Below, one piece after another: positions 39,978-48,241 of a stretch of DNA of 64,000 bases. The notes under the pieces are model-generated. The model was not told where the DNA came from. It searched no databases and worked only from the letters and a program-made list of their open reading frames with translations. Position numbers and translations under genes: made by a program. Each line of letters begins with the position of its first letter. Positions within the stretch are counted from its first letter, which is position 1. The DNA comes from Streptomyces flaveolus (GTDB taxonomy: Bacteria > Actinomycetota > Actinomycetes > Streptomycetales > Streptomycetaceae), in NCBI RefSeq assembly GCF_000716535.1, contig NZ_JNWV01000003.1, positions 186,001 to 250,000 on the forward strand, in the 5' to 3' direction.

Positions 39978-42353
39978 TCACCCCCCGGACGCGCCGCCTC
40001 GTCCACCACCGGGCGCCCGGTGCACCGGTTGTTCCGGCGTAGGGCGCTGCGGTGCCGGTGGTACCGCGCGGACGGCCGGGTCGTCGGTGCGCACCGTCAG
40101 CGGCTCGCCGTGGTGGCGGAGCGTCAGCGGTGGCCCGTCCAGGAGCGCGTACGTCACCTTGTCCGCGCCGATGTCCACGCGCAGCCGGCGCCCGCGGAAC
40201 TGGACGTGGAAGGCGAGGCGGCGCAGCCGCTCGGGCAGGCGGGGTGCGAACCGCAGCCGGTCGCCGTCGCGCCGCATGCCGCCGAAGCCCGCGACCAGGG
40301 CCATCCAGGTGCCGGCGAGAGAGGCGATGTGCAGTCCGTCCCGCGTGTTGTGCTCCAGGTCCTGGAGGTCCATCAGCGCGGCCTCGGCGGTGTAGGCGTA
40401 GGCGAGGTCCAGGTGGCCGGTCTGGGCGGCGATGACCGCCTGGCAGCAGGCGGACAGGGAGGAGTCGCGGACGGTCAGCGGCTCGTAGTAGGCGAAGTTC
40501 CGGGCGATCTGCTCCTCGTCGTGTTCCCGCTCGAAGTAGTCGCCGCAGGTGTACATGGCCAGCACCAGGTCGGCCTGTTTGACGACCTGCTTGCGGTAGA
40601 GGTCGAAGTAGGGGAAGTGGAGCAGCAGCGGGTACTGGTCGGGGCGGGTGCCCTCGAAGTCCCAGCGCTGGTAGCGGGTGAAGCCGGCGTGCTGTTCGTG
40701 GACGCCGAGTTCGGCGTTGTAGGGGATGTGCATGGCGTCGGCGGCGTCCCGCCAGGCCGCGCTCTCCTCCTCGTCCACCCCGAGCCGCCGCGCCTGGTCC
40801 GGGTGCCGTTCGACGGCGTCGGCGGCGGCGCGCAGGTTCTGGCGGGCCATCAGGTTGGTGTAGGCGTTGTCGTCGGCGACCGCGCTGTACTCGTCGGGGC
40901 CGGTGACGCCGTCGAGGTGGAAGACGCCGTGGGTGTCGTGGTGGCCGAGCGACCGCCACAGCCGGGCCGTCTCCACCAGCAGTTCCACACCGGTCTCCCG
41001 CTCGAAGGCCGTGTCGCCGGTGGCCTCGACGTACCGGACGACGGCGTCGGCTATGCCGGCGTTGACGTGGAAGGCGGCGGTGCCGGCCGGCCAGTACGCG
41101 GAGCCCTCCGGCCCGGCGATGGTCCGCCAGGGGAACGCGGCGCCGGCGAGCCCGAGTTGGGCCGCGCGTTCGCGGGCCTCGTCCAGGGTGCTGTAGCGCC
41201 AGCGCAGGGCCTCGGCGACGGCTTGGGGGGCGGTGTGGGTGAGCACGGGCAGCACGAACATCTCGGTGTCCCAGAAGGCGTGCCCGTCGTAGCCGGAGCC
41301 GGTCAGGCCCTTCGCCGGGATCGCGCGTTGCTCGGCGCGGGCACCGGCCTGCAGGACGTGGAACAGCGCGAACCGGACGGCCTGCTGGATCTCCTCGTCG
41401 CCCTCCACCTCGACGTCGGCGCGGGCCCAGAAGTCGTCCAGGCAGGCCCGTTGGTCGTCGAGGAGGCCCTGCCAGCCGTCGTGTCCGGCGGCGGCGAGCG
41501 CGGCGTCGACCTGGTCGGCCATCGCGGGCAGCGACCGGGTGCCGGACCAGCCGTGGGCGACCAGCTTCTCCACCCGCAGGGTCTGTCCGGGTTCCAGCAC
41601 GGAGGTGACGGTCAGCCGGGCCACGTCGATGCCGCTCTCGCTGCGGCTGGTGGTGCGTTCGGGTCCGGTGACGACGTGGTCGGCGGCGACTGCGACCCTG
41701 AGACCGCTGCGCCGGGTGCGGTGCACCAGCCGCAGCCGGTTGCCGGAGGCGAAGCCGTCCTCCTGCTCCAGCGGGGACTTCAGCGCCTTCGCCGCGCGCG
41801 GGTCGCCGTCGGGGTCGGGCAGGCTCTCGTTGGCGACCAGCTCGGACTGGATCACCACCCGGCTGCGGCTGCCGACGGCCTCCACCTCGTAGGCGACGGC
41901 GGCCACCGCCCGCTGGGTCAGCGAGACCAGGCGGGTGGAGCGCACCCGGACCGTGGAGCCGGCCGGGGAGGTCCACTCGCAGGTCCGCTCCAGCACCCCG
42001 CGGCGCAGGTCCAGGACGCGTTCGTGGGCGACGAGCCGGCCGTAGCGCAGGTCGAACGGCTCGTCGTCCACCAGCAGCCGGATGATCTTTCCGTTGGTGA
42101 CGTTGATGACGGTCTGCCCGGACTCCGGGTAGCCGTAGCCGGCCTCCGCGTACGGCAGCGGGTGCACCTCGTGCACGCCGTTGAGGTAGCTGCCGGGCAG
42201 GCCGTGCGGTTCGCCCTCGTCGAGGTTGCCGCGCCAGCCGACGTGCCCGTTGGACAGGGCGAACACCGACTCGCTCTGGGCGAGGACGTCGAGGTCGAGG
42301 GCGGTCTCCCGGACGGTCCACGGTTCGACGCCGTAGGAGCGGTCGGTGATCAC
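39978..42353 (-). CDS. Glycoside hydrolase family 65 (disaccharide phosphorylase-like)
   Basis: A 791-residue enzyme of the maltose/trehalose/kojibiose phosphorylase family. The general acid is Glu488 in DGVTGPDEYS; GYDGHAFWDTEMFVLP (354-369) and KQADLVLAMY match the substrate and phosphate-binding loops. It would split an alpha-linked glucose disaccharide with phosphate, releasing beta-glucose 1-phosphate. The GTG start at 42353 overlaps the stop of the upstream beta-phosphoglucomutase gene as GTGA, so both are made together. That enzyme would turn the product into glucose 6-phosphate. Which disaccharide is used cannot be told from sequence alone. Confidence 0.92.
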   Translation of the reverse strand: MITDRSYGVEPWTVRETALDLDVLAQSESVFALSNGHVGWRGNLDEGEPHGLPGSYLNGVHEVHPLPYAEAGYGYPESGQTVINVTNGKIIRLLVDDEPFDLRYGRLVAHERVLDLRRGVLERTCEWTSPAGSTVRVRSTRLVSLTQRAVAAVAYEVEAVGSRSRVVIQSELVANESLPDPDGDPRAAKALKSPLEQEDGFASGNRLRLVHRTRRSGLRVAVAADHVVTGPERTTSRSESGIDVARLTVTSVLEPGQTLRVEKLVAHGWSGTRSLPAMADQVDAALAAAGHDGWQGLLDDQRACLDDFWARADVEVEGDEEIQQAVRFALFHVLQAGARAEQRAIPAKGLTGSGYDGHAFWDTEMFVLPVLTHTAPQAVAEALRWRYSTLDEARERAAQLGLAGAAFPWRTIAGPEGSAYWPAGTAAFHVNAGIADAVVRYVEATGDTAFERETGVELLVETARLWRSLGHHDTHGVFHLDGVTGPDEYSAVADDNAYTNLMARQNLRAAADAVERHPDQARRLGVDEEESAAWRDAADAMHIPYNAELGVHEQHAGFTRYQRWDFEGTRPDQYPLLLHFPYFDLYRKQVVKQADLVLAMYTCGDYFEREHDEEQIARNFAYYEPLTVRDSSLSACCQAVIAAQTGHLDLAYAYTAEAALMDLQDLEHNTRDGLHIASLAGTWMALVAGFGGMRRDGDRLRFAPRLPERLRRLAFHVQFRGRRLRVDIGADKVTYALLDGPPLTLRHHGEPLTVRTDDPAVRAVPPAPQRPTPEQPVHRAPGGGRGGASGG

Positions 42354-43090
42354 TGCTTGCCTCCCAGTTCGGCCAGGTCCTTGACGACGGTGTCGGCGCC
42401 GTGCGCGTACAGCGCGTCGGTCTGACCGACCCGGTCGACGCCGACGACGTGGCCGAAGCCGCCGGCGCGGCCGGCGTCCATGCCGGCCAGCGCGTCCTCG
42501 AAGACGGCCGCGCGGGACGCCTCGACGCCGAGGTCGCGGGCGGCGGCGAGGAAGGTGTCGGGGTGCGGCTTGCCCGGCAGGTTCCGCTCGGCCGCGACCA
42601 CGCCGTCGATCCGCACGTCGAAGAAGTGCTCGGCGCCGACCGCGCGCAGCACGTCCCGGCAGTTGGCGCTGGAGGAGACGATCGCGGTGCGCAGCCCCGC
42701 GGCGCGGACCGCCTCCAGGTACCGCAGGGTGCCCTCGTAGGCCTCGACCCCGCCGGTGCGGATCTTCTCCAGCAGCAGTTCGTTCTTGCGGTTGCCCAGG
42801 CCGTGCACGGTGCGGGCGTCCGGCGGGTCGTCCGGGCCGCCTTCGGGGAGGTGGATGCCGCGTGAGTCGAGGAAGGCGCGGACGCCGTCGGCGCGGGGGC
42901 GGCCGTCGACGTACTCGTCGTAGTCGGTGACGGCGTCGAACGGCCGTCCCTGTTCCCCCTCGTAGTCACGCAGGAAGGCGTCGAACGTCTCCTTCCAGGC
43001 CGCCGCGTGCACGACGGCGGTCTTGGTGACGACCCCGTCGAGGTCGAAGAGACAGGCCTGGATGGTGTCGGGCAGACCGAGCTGAGTCAT
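42350..43090 (-). CDS. Beta-phosphoglucomutase-family HAD enzyme
   Basis: A 246-residue haloacid-dehalogenase phosphotransferase. The nucleophile motif FDLDGVVTKT (15-24), motif II IVSSSANC, the Lys in GKPHPDTFL and the acidic motif AVFEDALAGMDAG are intact; the cap domain with KETFDAFL fits beta-phosphoglucomutase rather than simple phosphatases. It would interconvert beta-glucose 1-phosphate and glucose 6-phosphate. Translational overlap with the GH65 gene fixes the pathway context. It is divergent from the P-loop kinase gene across 84 bp. Confidence 0.9.
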   Translation of the reverse strand: MTQLGLPDTIQACLFDLDGVVTKTAVVHAAAWKETFDAFLRDYEGEQGRPFDAVTDYDEYVDGRPRADGVRAFLDSRGIHLPEGGPDDPPDARTVHGLGNRKNELLLEKIRTGGVEAYEGTLRYLEAVRAAGLRTAIVSSSANCRDVLRAVGAEHFFDVRIDGVVAAERNLPGKPHPDTFLAAARDLGVEASRAAVFEDALAGMDAGRAGGFGHVVGVDRVGQTDALYAHGADTVVKDLAELGGKQ

Positions 43091-43126
43091 ATCCGGACTG
43101 TTCCCCGCGAAGTGGCCGTCCAGTGG

Positions 43127-43140
43127 GTGGCGCACGCCAC
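43127..43140. promoter_or_regulatory. 14-bp palindrome in the divergent promoter
   Basis: GTGGCGCACGCCAC is a GTGGCG-CA-CGCCAC dyad in the 84-bp spacer between the beta-phosphoglucomutase and kinase genes. It is a candidate operator for one or both. Confidence 0.4.
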
Positions 43141-43174
43141 ACTCCCGGCGGGCGGGGGGTGTCACACTCTCTGT

Positions 43175-43825
43175 GTGCCGCTGACCTTCGACGATCTCCT
43201 CGCCCGTGCCCGTGCCCTGCCCCGGGACGGCCGGCGCGCCCTGCTCGGCATCGCGGGCAGCCCCGGTGCGGGCAAGACGACGCTCGCCGAACGGCTGGTG
43301 GACGCGCTGAACGGCGACGGCCCGCGGTGGGCGGCGCACGTGCCGATGGACGGTTTCCATCTGGCGGACGCCGAGCTGGACCGGCTGGGCCGCCGGGACC
43401 GCAAGGGCGCGCCGGACACCTTCGACGCGGCCGGGTACGCGGCGCTGCTCGGGCGGCTGCGCGAGGAGACCGACGAGGTCGTGTACGCGCCGGGGTTCGA
43501 GCGGGTGCTGGAGCAGCCGCTCGCGGGCGCCATCCCGGTGCCGCCCGAGGCCCGGCTGGTGGTGACCGAGGGAAACTACCTGCTGCTGCGGGAGGGTTCG
43601 TGGGCGCGGGTACGGCCGTGCCTGGACGAGGTGTGGTTCTGCGAGGTCGCCGAGGACGAGCGGATCCGCCGGCTGGTCGCCCGGCACGAGGAGTTCGGCA
43701 AGGAGCACGAGGCGGCCGTGGCCTGGGTGCTGGGCTCGGACCAGCACAACGCCGACCTGGTCGCGACGACGCGGCAGTGGGCGGACCTGGTGGTGCCGGC
43801 CGGCGTGCCGCTCCCCGCGAGCTGA
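43175..43825 (+). CDS. Uridine-kinase/pantothenate-kinase-like P-loop kinase
   Basis: A 216-residue kinase with a Walker A GSPGAGKTT (28-36), a Walker B-like VVTEGNYLLL, and HVPMDGFHLADAELDRLGRRDRKGAPDTFD, the substrate/metal region typical of the uridine kinase-like family (also FrcK-type sugar kinases and phosphoribulokinase-like proteins; motif given in parts). The lid residues VARHEEFGKE are present. It may act on a nucleoside or sugar; proximity to sugar-phosphate genes makes a sugar plausible but this is inference. The start is a GTG at 43175; the frame is open further upstream, but it would cross the divergent promoter. Confidence 0.82.
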   Translation: MPLTFDDLLARARALPRDGRRALLGIAGSPGAGKTTLAERLVDALNGDGPRWAAHVPMDGFHLADAELDRLGRRDRKGAPDTFDAAGYAALLGRLREETDEVVYAPGFERVLEQPLAGAIPVPPEARLVVTEGNYLLLREGSWARVRPCLDEVWFCEVAEDERIRRLVARHEEFGKEHEAAVAWVLGSDQHNADLVATTRQWADLVVPAGVPLPAS

Positions 43826-44051
43826 CGTTCCGCCGCCGGCCGGGCGGTGGCCCGGTCGCGTGCGATTCCGTGCGCCCAGGCCCGCGCGTTCACCCTCCGC
43901 ACACGCGCCCGCCACCGAAGCCTCCCCGGCGGGACACGAACCGGTCCTGGATATGCGCCCGTTCACCTTCTAGCTCCCGCGTTCCTCCCGGGACCGCACA
44001 ACTGCGCACATCGGCGGAGACGTTCCCGGAAAATCTCCGAGAGGCACAGGC

Positions 44052-44560
44052 ATGCCGTCATCTTCCGGGCACCGCTCCCCAGTACTGAACCGGCGCGGGT
44101 TCCTCACGACCTCGCCTTCCGCGTCGGCAGGGGTGCTCGCCGCGCCGGCCGCCACCGGTACACGGGCGGGACCGTGCTGGCCGAGGGTGCGCTGGTGGCC
44201 GGCTCCGAGGACGCGCTCGGGCACGGGGACGCGCGGGTGACCGGCGGCACGCTGCGGGTGCCGGAGGGGCTGCGGGTGCGCGGCGCCTGGGTCCAGGACG
44301 CGGGAACGCTGGAGGTCACCGTGCGGGCCGGCGGCAAGGCGCCGCTGACCGTCGGACACCGGGCCGTGCTCGGCGGCCCGGCCGTGCTGGCGCTGCGGCT
44401 GGACGCCGAACGGCCGCCTGCCGCGGGCAGCACGCTGCCGGTCGTCGCCGCGCCCCGGCCGGCCGGGCGGTTCGAGCGGATCGAGGTGAACTCCGACCGG
44501 CTGCGGGCCGTACCCGTGTACACGGCAGAAGGTCTGTCGGTGCGACTCGTGCGGCGGTGA
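44052..44560 (+). pseudogene. Remnant of a Tat-exported protein (PAP2-phosphatase-like ends), large internal deletion
   Basis: The first frame starts at ATG 44052 after GAGAGG and encodes a twin-arginine signal (NRRGFLTT followed by SASAGVLAAPAA). At about 44155 the recognisable sequence continues in another frame: RYTGGTVLAEGALVAGSEDA, then RVTGGTLRVPEG and VPVYTAEGLSVRLVRR to the stop at 44560. That second part is the beta-helix-like C-terminus seen in secreted Streptomyces phosphatase PAP2-family proteins, from memory of that family. Thus the head and tail of one gene survive, the catalytic middle (probably over a kilobase) is deleted, and the frame is broken. Neither piece is likely to be functional. 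Confidence 0.65.
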
Positions 44561-44652
44561 CGGCCGCGGGGGCGGCGGCGGTGCGACGGTAGGGCCATGA
44601 TCAGGCCCCCGCGCCGGTCCGCCCCCGCACGGCCGGTTCCGCCGCTGGACGG

Positions 44653-46380
44653 ATGATGGCGCGCGAACAGAACCCGGTCCTCACCCCCGCCGCTCCCGCC
44701 GCGGTCCCGGCACGGCAGGGCACCTCACAGCGGTGGGCCGGCCTGCGCCGGCACCGGCGGTGGCTGCCGCCGTTCCTCGTCGTCCTGCTCCTGGGGCAGA
44801 TGGCCGCGGCGATGGTCACCACGGCCGTGCAGCAGACCCCCACCATCGACGAGCCGGTGTACGTCGCCACGGCCACCGACTACCTGCGCGAGCACCGGGT
44901 GCGTTACAACCCCGAGCACCCGCCGCTCGGCAAGCTGCTGATCGCGGCCGGGGTGGCGGTGGCGGACCCGCACTACGACCCGTCGTACCGCGGCGACCAG
45001 GGGCAGGTGGGCCGGCATCTGCTGTACGCGTCGGGCAACGACCCCTGGCGGCTGATGCTGTGGGCGCGGCTGCCGGTGATCGCGGTGACGCTGCTGTGCG
45101 GGCTGGTGGTGTTCGCCTTCGCCCGGGACCTGACGGGTACGGCGGGCGGCCTGGTCGCGCTCGCCCTGTACGCGTTCTCGCCCGACGTGATCGCGCACGG
45201 TTCCCTGGCCACGCTCGACCTGCCGGCGGCCGGGTGCGTCCTGACCGCGGCCTGGCTGACATGGCGGGCCCGGCAGCGCCCCGTCCTGTACCTGCCGCTC
45301 GCCGGGGCGGCGCTGGGCGCGGCCACGGCGACCAAGATGAGCGCCCTGCCCGCGGTACCGGTGCTCATGGCGCTGGCGGCGCTGTCCGCCCTGACCGCGC
45401 GCCGGTCCGCCCCGGCCTCGCGGCGCCGGCCCCTGCCCTGGCTCGGGGCGCGGCGGCCGGCGGCGTCGGCGCTGGTGGGCGCCGTCGTCGTCGCGGTCGT
45501 GGCCGTCGCCGTCGTGTGGGCCGCGTATCTCGTCGTCGACCCGCGGTTGCGGTTCGCGCCCGCCGAGCCGGTGCCGGGCGTGCACGGGCCGCGGGCGCGG
45601 CTGGTGGAGCTGCTGCCGGTGCCGCCGGCGTACCGGGCGGGGATGCGGGTGCAGTTCGGGCTGGAGGAGCAGCCCTGGCAGGGGTATCTGTTCGGGCACC
45701 TGTACACCGGCTCGCACTGGTACTACCTGCCGGCCGCCCTGCTGGTGAAGACCCCGCTCGGGCTGCTGGCGCTGGGCGCGGCCGGTGCCGTCGCGGTCGT
45801 GGCGGTACGGCGGCTGCGTCCCGCGGCGCCGTACCTGCTGGTGCCGCCCCTCGTGCTGCTCGCGACGGCGATGACGGGGGCGCGGGACTTCGGCACCCGG
45901 TATGCGCTGTTCGTACCGGTGTCCCTCGCGGTGGCGGCGGCCTGCGTGCTCACCCTCCGGTGGCGGTGGCGCGGGCTCCTCACCGGCGCACTGGTGCTGT
46001 GGGTGGCGGTGAGTTCGCTGCGGACGTTCCCCTACTACCTGCCGTATGCCAACGAGGCGTTCGGCGGCCCGGCGCACACCCACCGGCTGCTGCACGACTC
46101 CAACGTGGACTGGGGCCAGGATTTGGGCCGGCTCGCCGACCGGCTCCGGGAGCGGTACCCGGGCGAGCGGGTGTGGCTGGTGTACAAGGGCAGCGGCGTC
46201 CCGTCGTACTACGGCATCCACGCGACGGATCCGCGCACGGTGCCGCGGGAGCGGGTGCACGGGCTGCTGGTGGTGTCGGACTCCGCCGCCGCCAAGGCGC
46301 GCGGCCGGCTCGCGGAGCTGCTGGCGAGCAGCCGGCCGGTCGGCGAAGTGGGCCATTCCATCGGCCTGTACCGGCGGTGA
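44653..46380 (+). CDS. GT39/PMT-like membrane mannosyltransferase
   Basis: A 575-residue polytopic glycosyltransferase of the dolichyl/polyprenyl-phosphate-mannose type. The catalytic acidic motif is TPTIDEPVYVATATDYL in the first external loop (about residues 61-77), with NPEHPPLGKLL next to it; about ten helices follow. The conserved C-terminal extracytoplasmic part has DSNVDWGQDLGRLADRL, typical of this group. It probably mannosylates a protein or lipid on the outer face of the membrane. Two adjacent ATGs (44653, 44656) are possible. Confidence 0.87.
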   Translation: MMAREQNPVLTPAAPAAVPARQGTSQRWAGLRRHRRWLPPFLVVLLLGQMAAAMVTTAVQQTPTIDEPVYVATATDYLREHRVRYNPEHPPLGKLLIAAGVAVADPHYDPSYRGDQGQVGRHLLYASGNDPWRLMLWARLPVIAVTLLCGLVVFAFARDLTGTAGGLVALALYAFSPDVIAHGSLATLDLPAAGCVLTAAWLTWRARQRPVLYLPLAGAALGAATATKMSALPAVPVLMALAALSALTARRSAPASRRRPLPWLGARRPAASALVGAVVVAVVAVAVVWAAYLVVDPRLRFAPAEPVPGVHGPRARLVELLPVPPAYRAGMRVQFGLEEQPWQGYLFGHLYTGSHWYYLPAALLVKTPLGLLALGAAGAVAVVAVRRLRPAAPYLLVPPLVLLATAMTGARDFGTRYALFVPVSLAVAAACVLTLRWRWRGLLTGALVLWVAVSSLRTFPYYLPYANEAFGGPAHTHRLLHDSNVDWGQDLGRLADRLRERYPGERVWLVYKGSGVPSYYGIHATDPRTVPRERVHGLLVVSDSAAAKARGRLAELLASSRPVGEVGHSIGLYRR

Positions 46381-46458
46381 GCCCGGCGTCTCAACCCCCT
46401 GGTCACGACGGTCGGTGAGCTATGTTGAGTCCTCGTGGCAGACAAAGGAGGCCGACCG

Positions 46459-47376
46459 GTGCCCTCGCCGCAGCAGGCACGCGCACAGGCATCAGCGATC
46501 ACGTCGGGCAGGACGGTGCCCGCGGCCGAGGCCGCCCCGACCTCCCGGCTCAGGGAACTCTTCGACGGCCCGCGTCTGTCGCCGGGGCAGCGGCGCATCG
46601 CCCAGTATCTGATCGAGCACATCACCGAGGCCGCGTTCCTGTCGATCACCGAGCTCGCCGACCGGGTCGGGGTCAGCCAGCCCTCCGTCACGCGCTTCGC
46701 CGCCGCCGTCGGCTTCAGCGGCTACCCGGCGCTGCGCGAGAAGCTCCAGTCGATCGCGCTGAGCAGCCTCGCCGGCGGCCCCGGCGAGGAGGACCGGGCC
46801 AACGAGTTGCAGGCGGCCGTCGACGCCGAGATCGAGAACCTGGAGAACCTGCGGCGGGACTTCGCCGATCCCGACCGGGTCATCGACGTCGGCCGCGAGC
46901 TGTCCCGCTCCACCCCGCTGACCGTGCTGGGCCTGCGGATCTCGGTGTCGCTCGCCGAGTACTTCGGCTACGCGGCCCGCCGTATCCACCCGGACGTGCG
47001 GCTGGTGACCCGAGGCGGCAGCGTGGCCTACGACGCGCTGTTGCAGTCCCGCGAGGCCGGCGGCACCTGGGTGCTGGCCTTCGCCATGCCCCGGCACTCC
47101 CAGGAGACGCTGCACGCCGTCCGGGTGGCGCGCGGCGCGGGTCTGAAGGTCGCCCTGGTGACCGACCTGGCGCTCGGGCCGCTGGCCGACGAGGCCGACG
47201 TCACCTTCGCCACCGGCACCGGCTCCCGGCTGGTGTTCGACTCCTATGCCGCGCCCGGTGTGCTGGCCGCGGCGCTGCTTCAGGCCATGACGGACGCCGA
47301 TCCGGAGCGCACCCAGGCCCGGCTGGAGAAGTACGAGCAGCTCTCCGACCAGCACCAGTTCTTCCTCAAGGACTGA
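46459..47376 (+). CDS. RpiR/MurR-family transcriptional regulator
   Basis: A 305-residue regulator with an N-terminal RpiR-type helix-turn-helix (LSPGQRRIAQYLIEH, SITELADRVGVSQPSVTRFAAAVGF) and a C-terminal SIS sugar-phosphate domain (RSTPLTVLGLRISVSLAEYFG, GGTWVLAFAMPRHSQET). It probably responds to a phosphorylated sugar or amino-sugar. The frame opens at a GTG at 46435, but AAAGGAGG lies six bases before a GTG at 46459, which is therefore chosen. TATGTT at 46420-46426 may be the -10 element. No sugar isomerase or etherase gene is next to it. Confidence 0.9.
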   Translation: MPSPQQARAQASAITSGRTVPAAEAAPTSRLRELFDGPRLSPGQRRIAQYLIEHITEAAFLSITELADRVGVSQPSVTRFAAAVGFSGYPALREKLQSIALSSLAGGPGEEDRANELQAAVDAEIENLENLRRDFADPDRVIDVGRELSRSTPLTVLGLRISVSLAEYFGYAARRIHPDVRLVTRGGSVAYDALLQSREAGGTWVLAFAMPRHSQETLHAVRVARGAGLKVALVTDLALGPLADEADVTFATGTGSRLVFDSYAAPGVLAAALLQAMTDADPERTQARLEKYEQLSDQHQFFLKD

Positions 47377-47477
47377 GCCGAGGCCCGTACGGCCGATCCT
47401 GCCGCCCGCCGAGGGCATCCGTGAAGATCTTGCGGTCCTCCCCGCCATGGACAGGGATGATTCACCGCATATCGCGC

Positions 47478-47491
47478 ATGAATGTTTTCAT
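47478..47491. promoter_or_regulatory. ATGAA-N4-TTCAT dyad
   Basis: A perfect five-base-arm dyad directly upstream of the probable -35 element and 100 bases past the RpiR gene. RpiR-family proteins bind dyads of this general form, so it may be a target of the neighbouring regulator. Confidence 0.4.
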
Positions 47492-47496
47492 ACGTC

Positions 47497-47525
47497 TTGC
47501 AAACCGGTCGGCATATATAAATACT
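47497..47525 (+). promoter_or_regulatory. Probable promoter of the 126-residue protein gene
   Basis: TTGCAA (47497-47502), 17 bases, AATACT (47520-47525), a good vegetative-type spacing in an AT-rich patch (GCATATATAAATACT). The transcript would have a leader of nearly 190 bases that includes the hairpin at 47643-47676. Confidence 0.45.
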
Positions 47526-47642
47526 GCTCGGCGGGCTCCCCCGCTCGTCCGGGGCCCGCGCACGGACGCCCCCTGCCGCCGTCCCCTACCCACGTCGGCG
47601 CCCGGGGCGTACCGGGGCACGTCGTCTGCGCGACGCGCCCGT

Positions 47643-47676
47643 GGCGGCCCCGGTCATCCCCTAGACCGGGGCCGCC
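47643..47676 (+). terminator. 13-bp hairpin in the leader of the 126-residue protein gene
   Basis: GGCGGCCCCGGTC (47643-47655) and GACCGGGGCCGCC (47664-47676) are exact complements with an eight-base loop. It ends 41 bases before the start codon and about 115 bases after the probable promoter. It could terminate the RpiR transcript or act as an attenuator. Confidence 0.55.
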
Positions 47677-47717
47677 CCGAACCCGTCGACACCCTCCGAC
47701 GCCGCACACCGGAAGCG

Positions 47718-48098
47718 ATGAACATGCCCCTGACCAGCACGCGCATCAGCCCAGACTGGCCCTGTCAGGTCAAGACGCCGGGCTCGTACGACTGGGAACG
47801 CTCGGCCGCCAAGTGGCTGCGCGAGCTGATCCCCGCGCGCTACTCCAGCTACCCGGCGCTCATCCGGCACCCGGTCCTGCTGGCCCGGCACGCGCAGATC
47901 CAGGTGCAGCAGGAGATCCGGGTCGCGCGGACCGCCCTGCAGACCGCGCGGGCCGAACTGCCCGTCCTCGGACTGCCCGAATCGGTGATCGAGCACACGA
48001 TCAAGCTGTACGCGGCCGAGGTGTTGCAGTTGCAGCACATCGCGCGCAGCGTCCGCGTGGTCAGCGAGGCCCTGGCCGCCCGCGGCACGGCCCGCTGA
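47718..48098 (+). CDS. Conserved-looking helical protein of unknown function
   Basis: A 126-residue soluble protein, probably mostly alpha-helical (IRHPVLLARHAQIQVQQEI, RTALQTARAELPVLGLPESVIEH, LYAAEVLQLQHIARSVRVVSEALA given in pieces). It begins MNMPLTSTRISPDW. There is no membrane segment or catalytic motif. GGAAG lies six bases before the ATG at 47718; a second ATG is at 47724. Similar proteins exist in Streptomyces, but I know no function. The long AT-rich leader suggests controlled expression. The ANTAR/SpoIIE gene follows after 143 bp. Confidence 0.7.
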   Translation: MNMPLTSTRISPDWPCQVKTPGSYDWERSAAKWLRELIPARYSSYPALIRHPVLLARHAQIQVQQEIRVARTALQTARAELPVLGLPESVIEHTIKLYAAEVLQLQHIARSVRVVSEALAARGTAR

Positions 48099-48241
48099 CC
48101 TGGCCCGGGCCGCTCCCTCAGCCCTCTCCCGCCCTGCCCCGCCCCGCCGCTTCCCGAGCCGTCGATCCCGTCCACCGGTCGTGTGGATCCCGACCCGGCA
48201 GACGAGTGATCGAACGGGCCAGGATGTGCAATGCTCATCGC

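Larger units (their letters stand above)
47377..47717. other. 341-bp regulatory spacer, locally AT-rich
   Basis: No gene. The stretch 47455-47530 is among the most AT-rich of the window and contains a dyad, a probable promoter and, further on, a 13-bp hairpin just before the next gene; each is listed separately. Confidence 0.55.

Noticed and set aside
39049..42969. Long frames across the GH65 gene on both strands
   Set aside because: They are shadows of the GH65 and beta-phosphoglucomutase genes; the supported frame has catalytic motifs and coupled start/stop.
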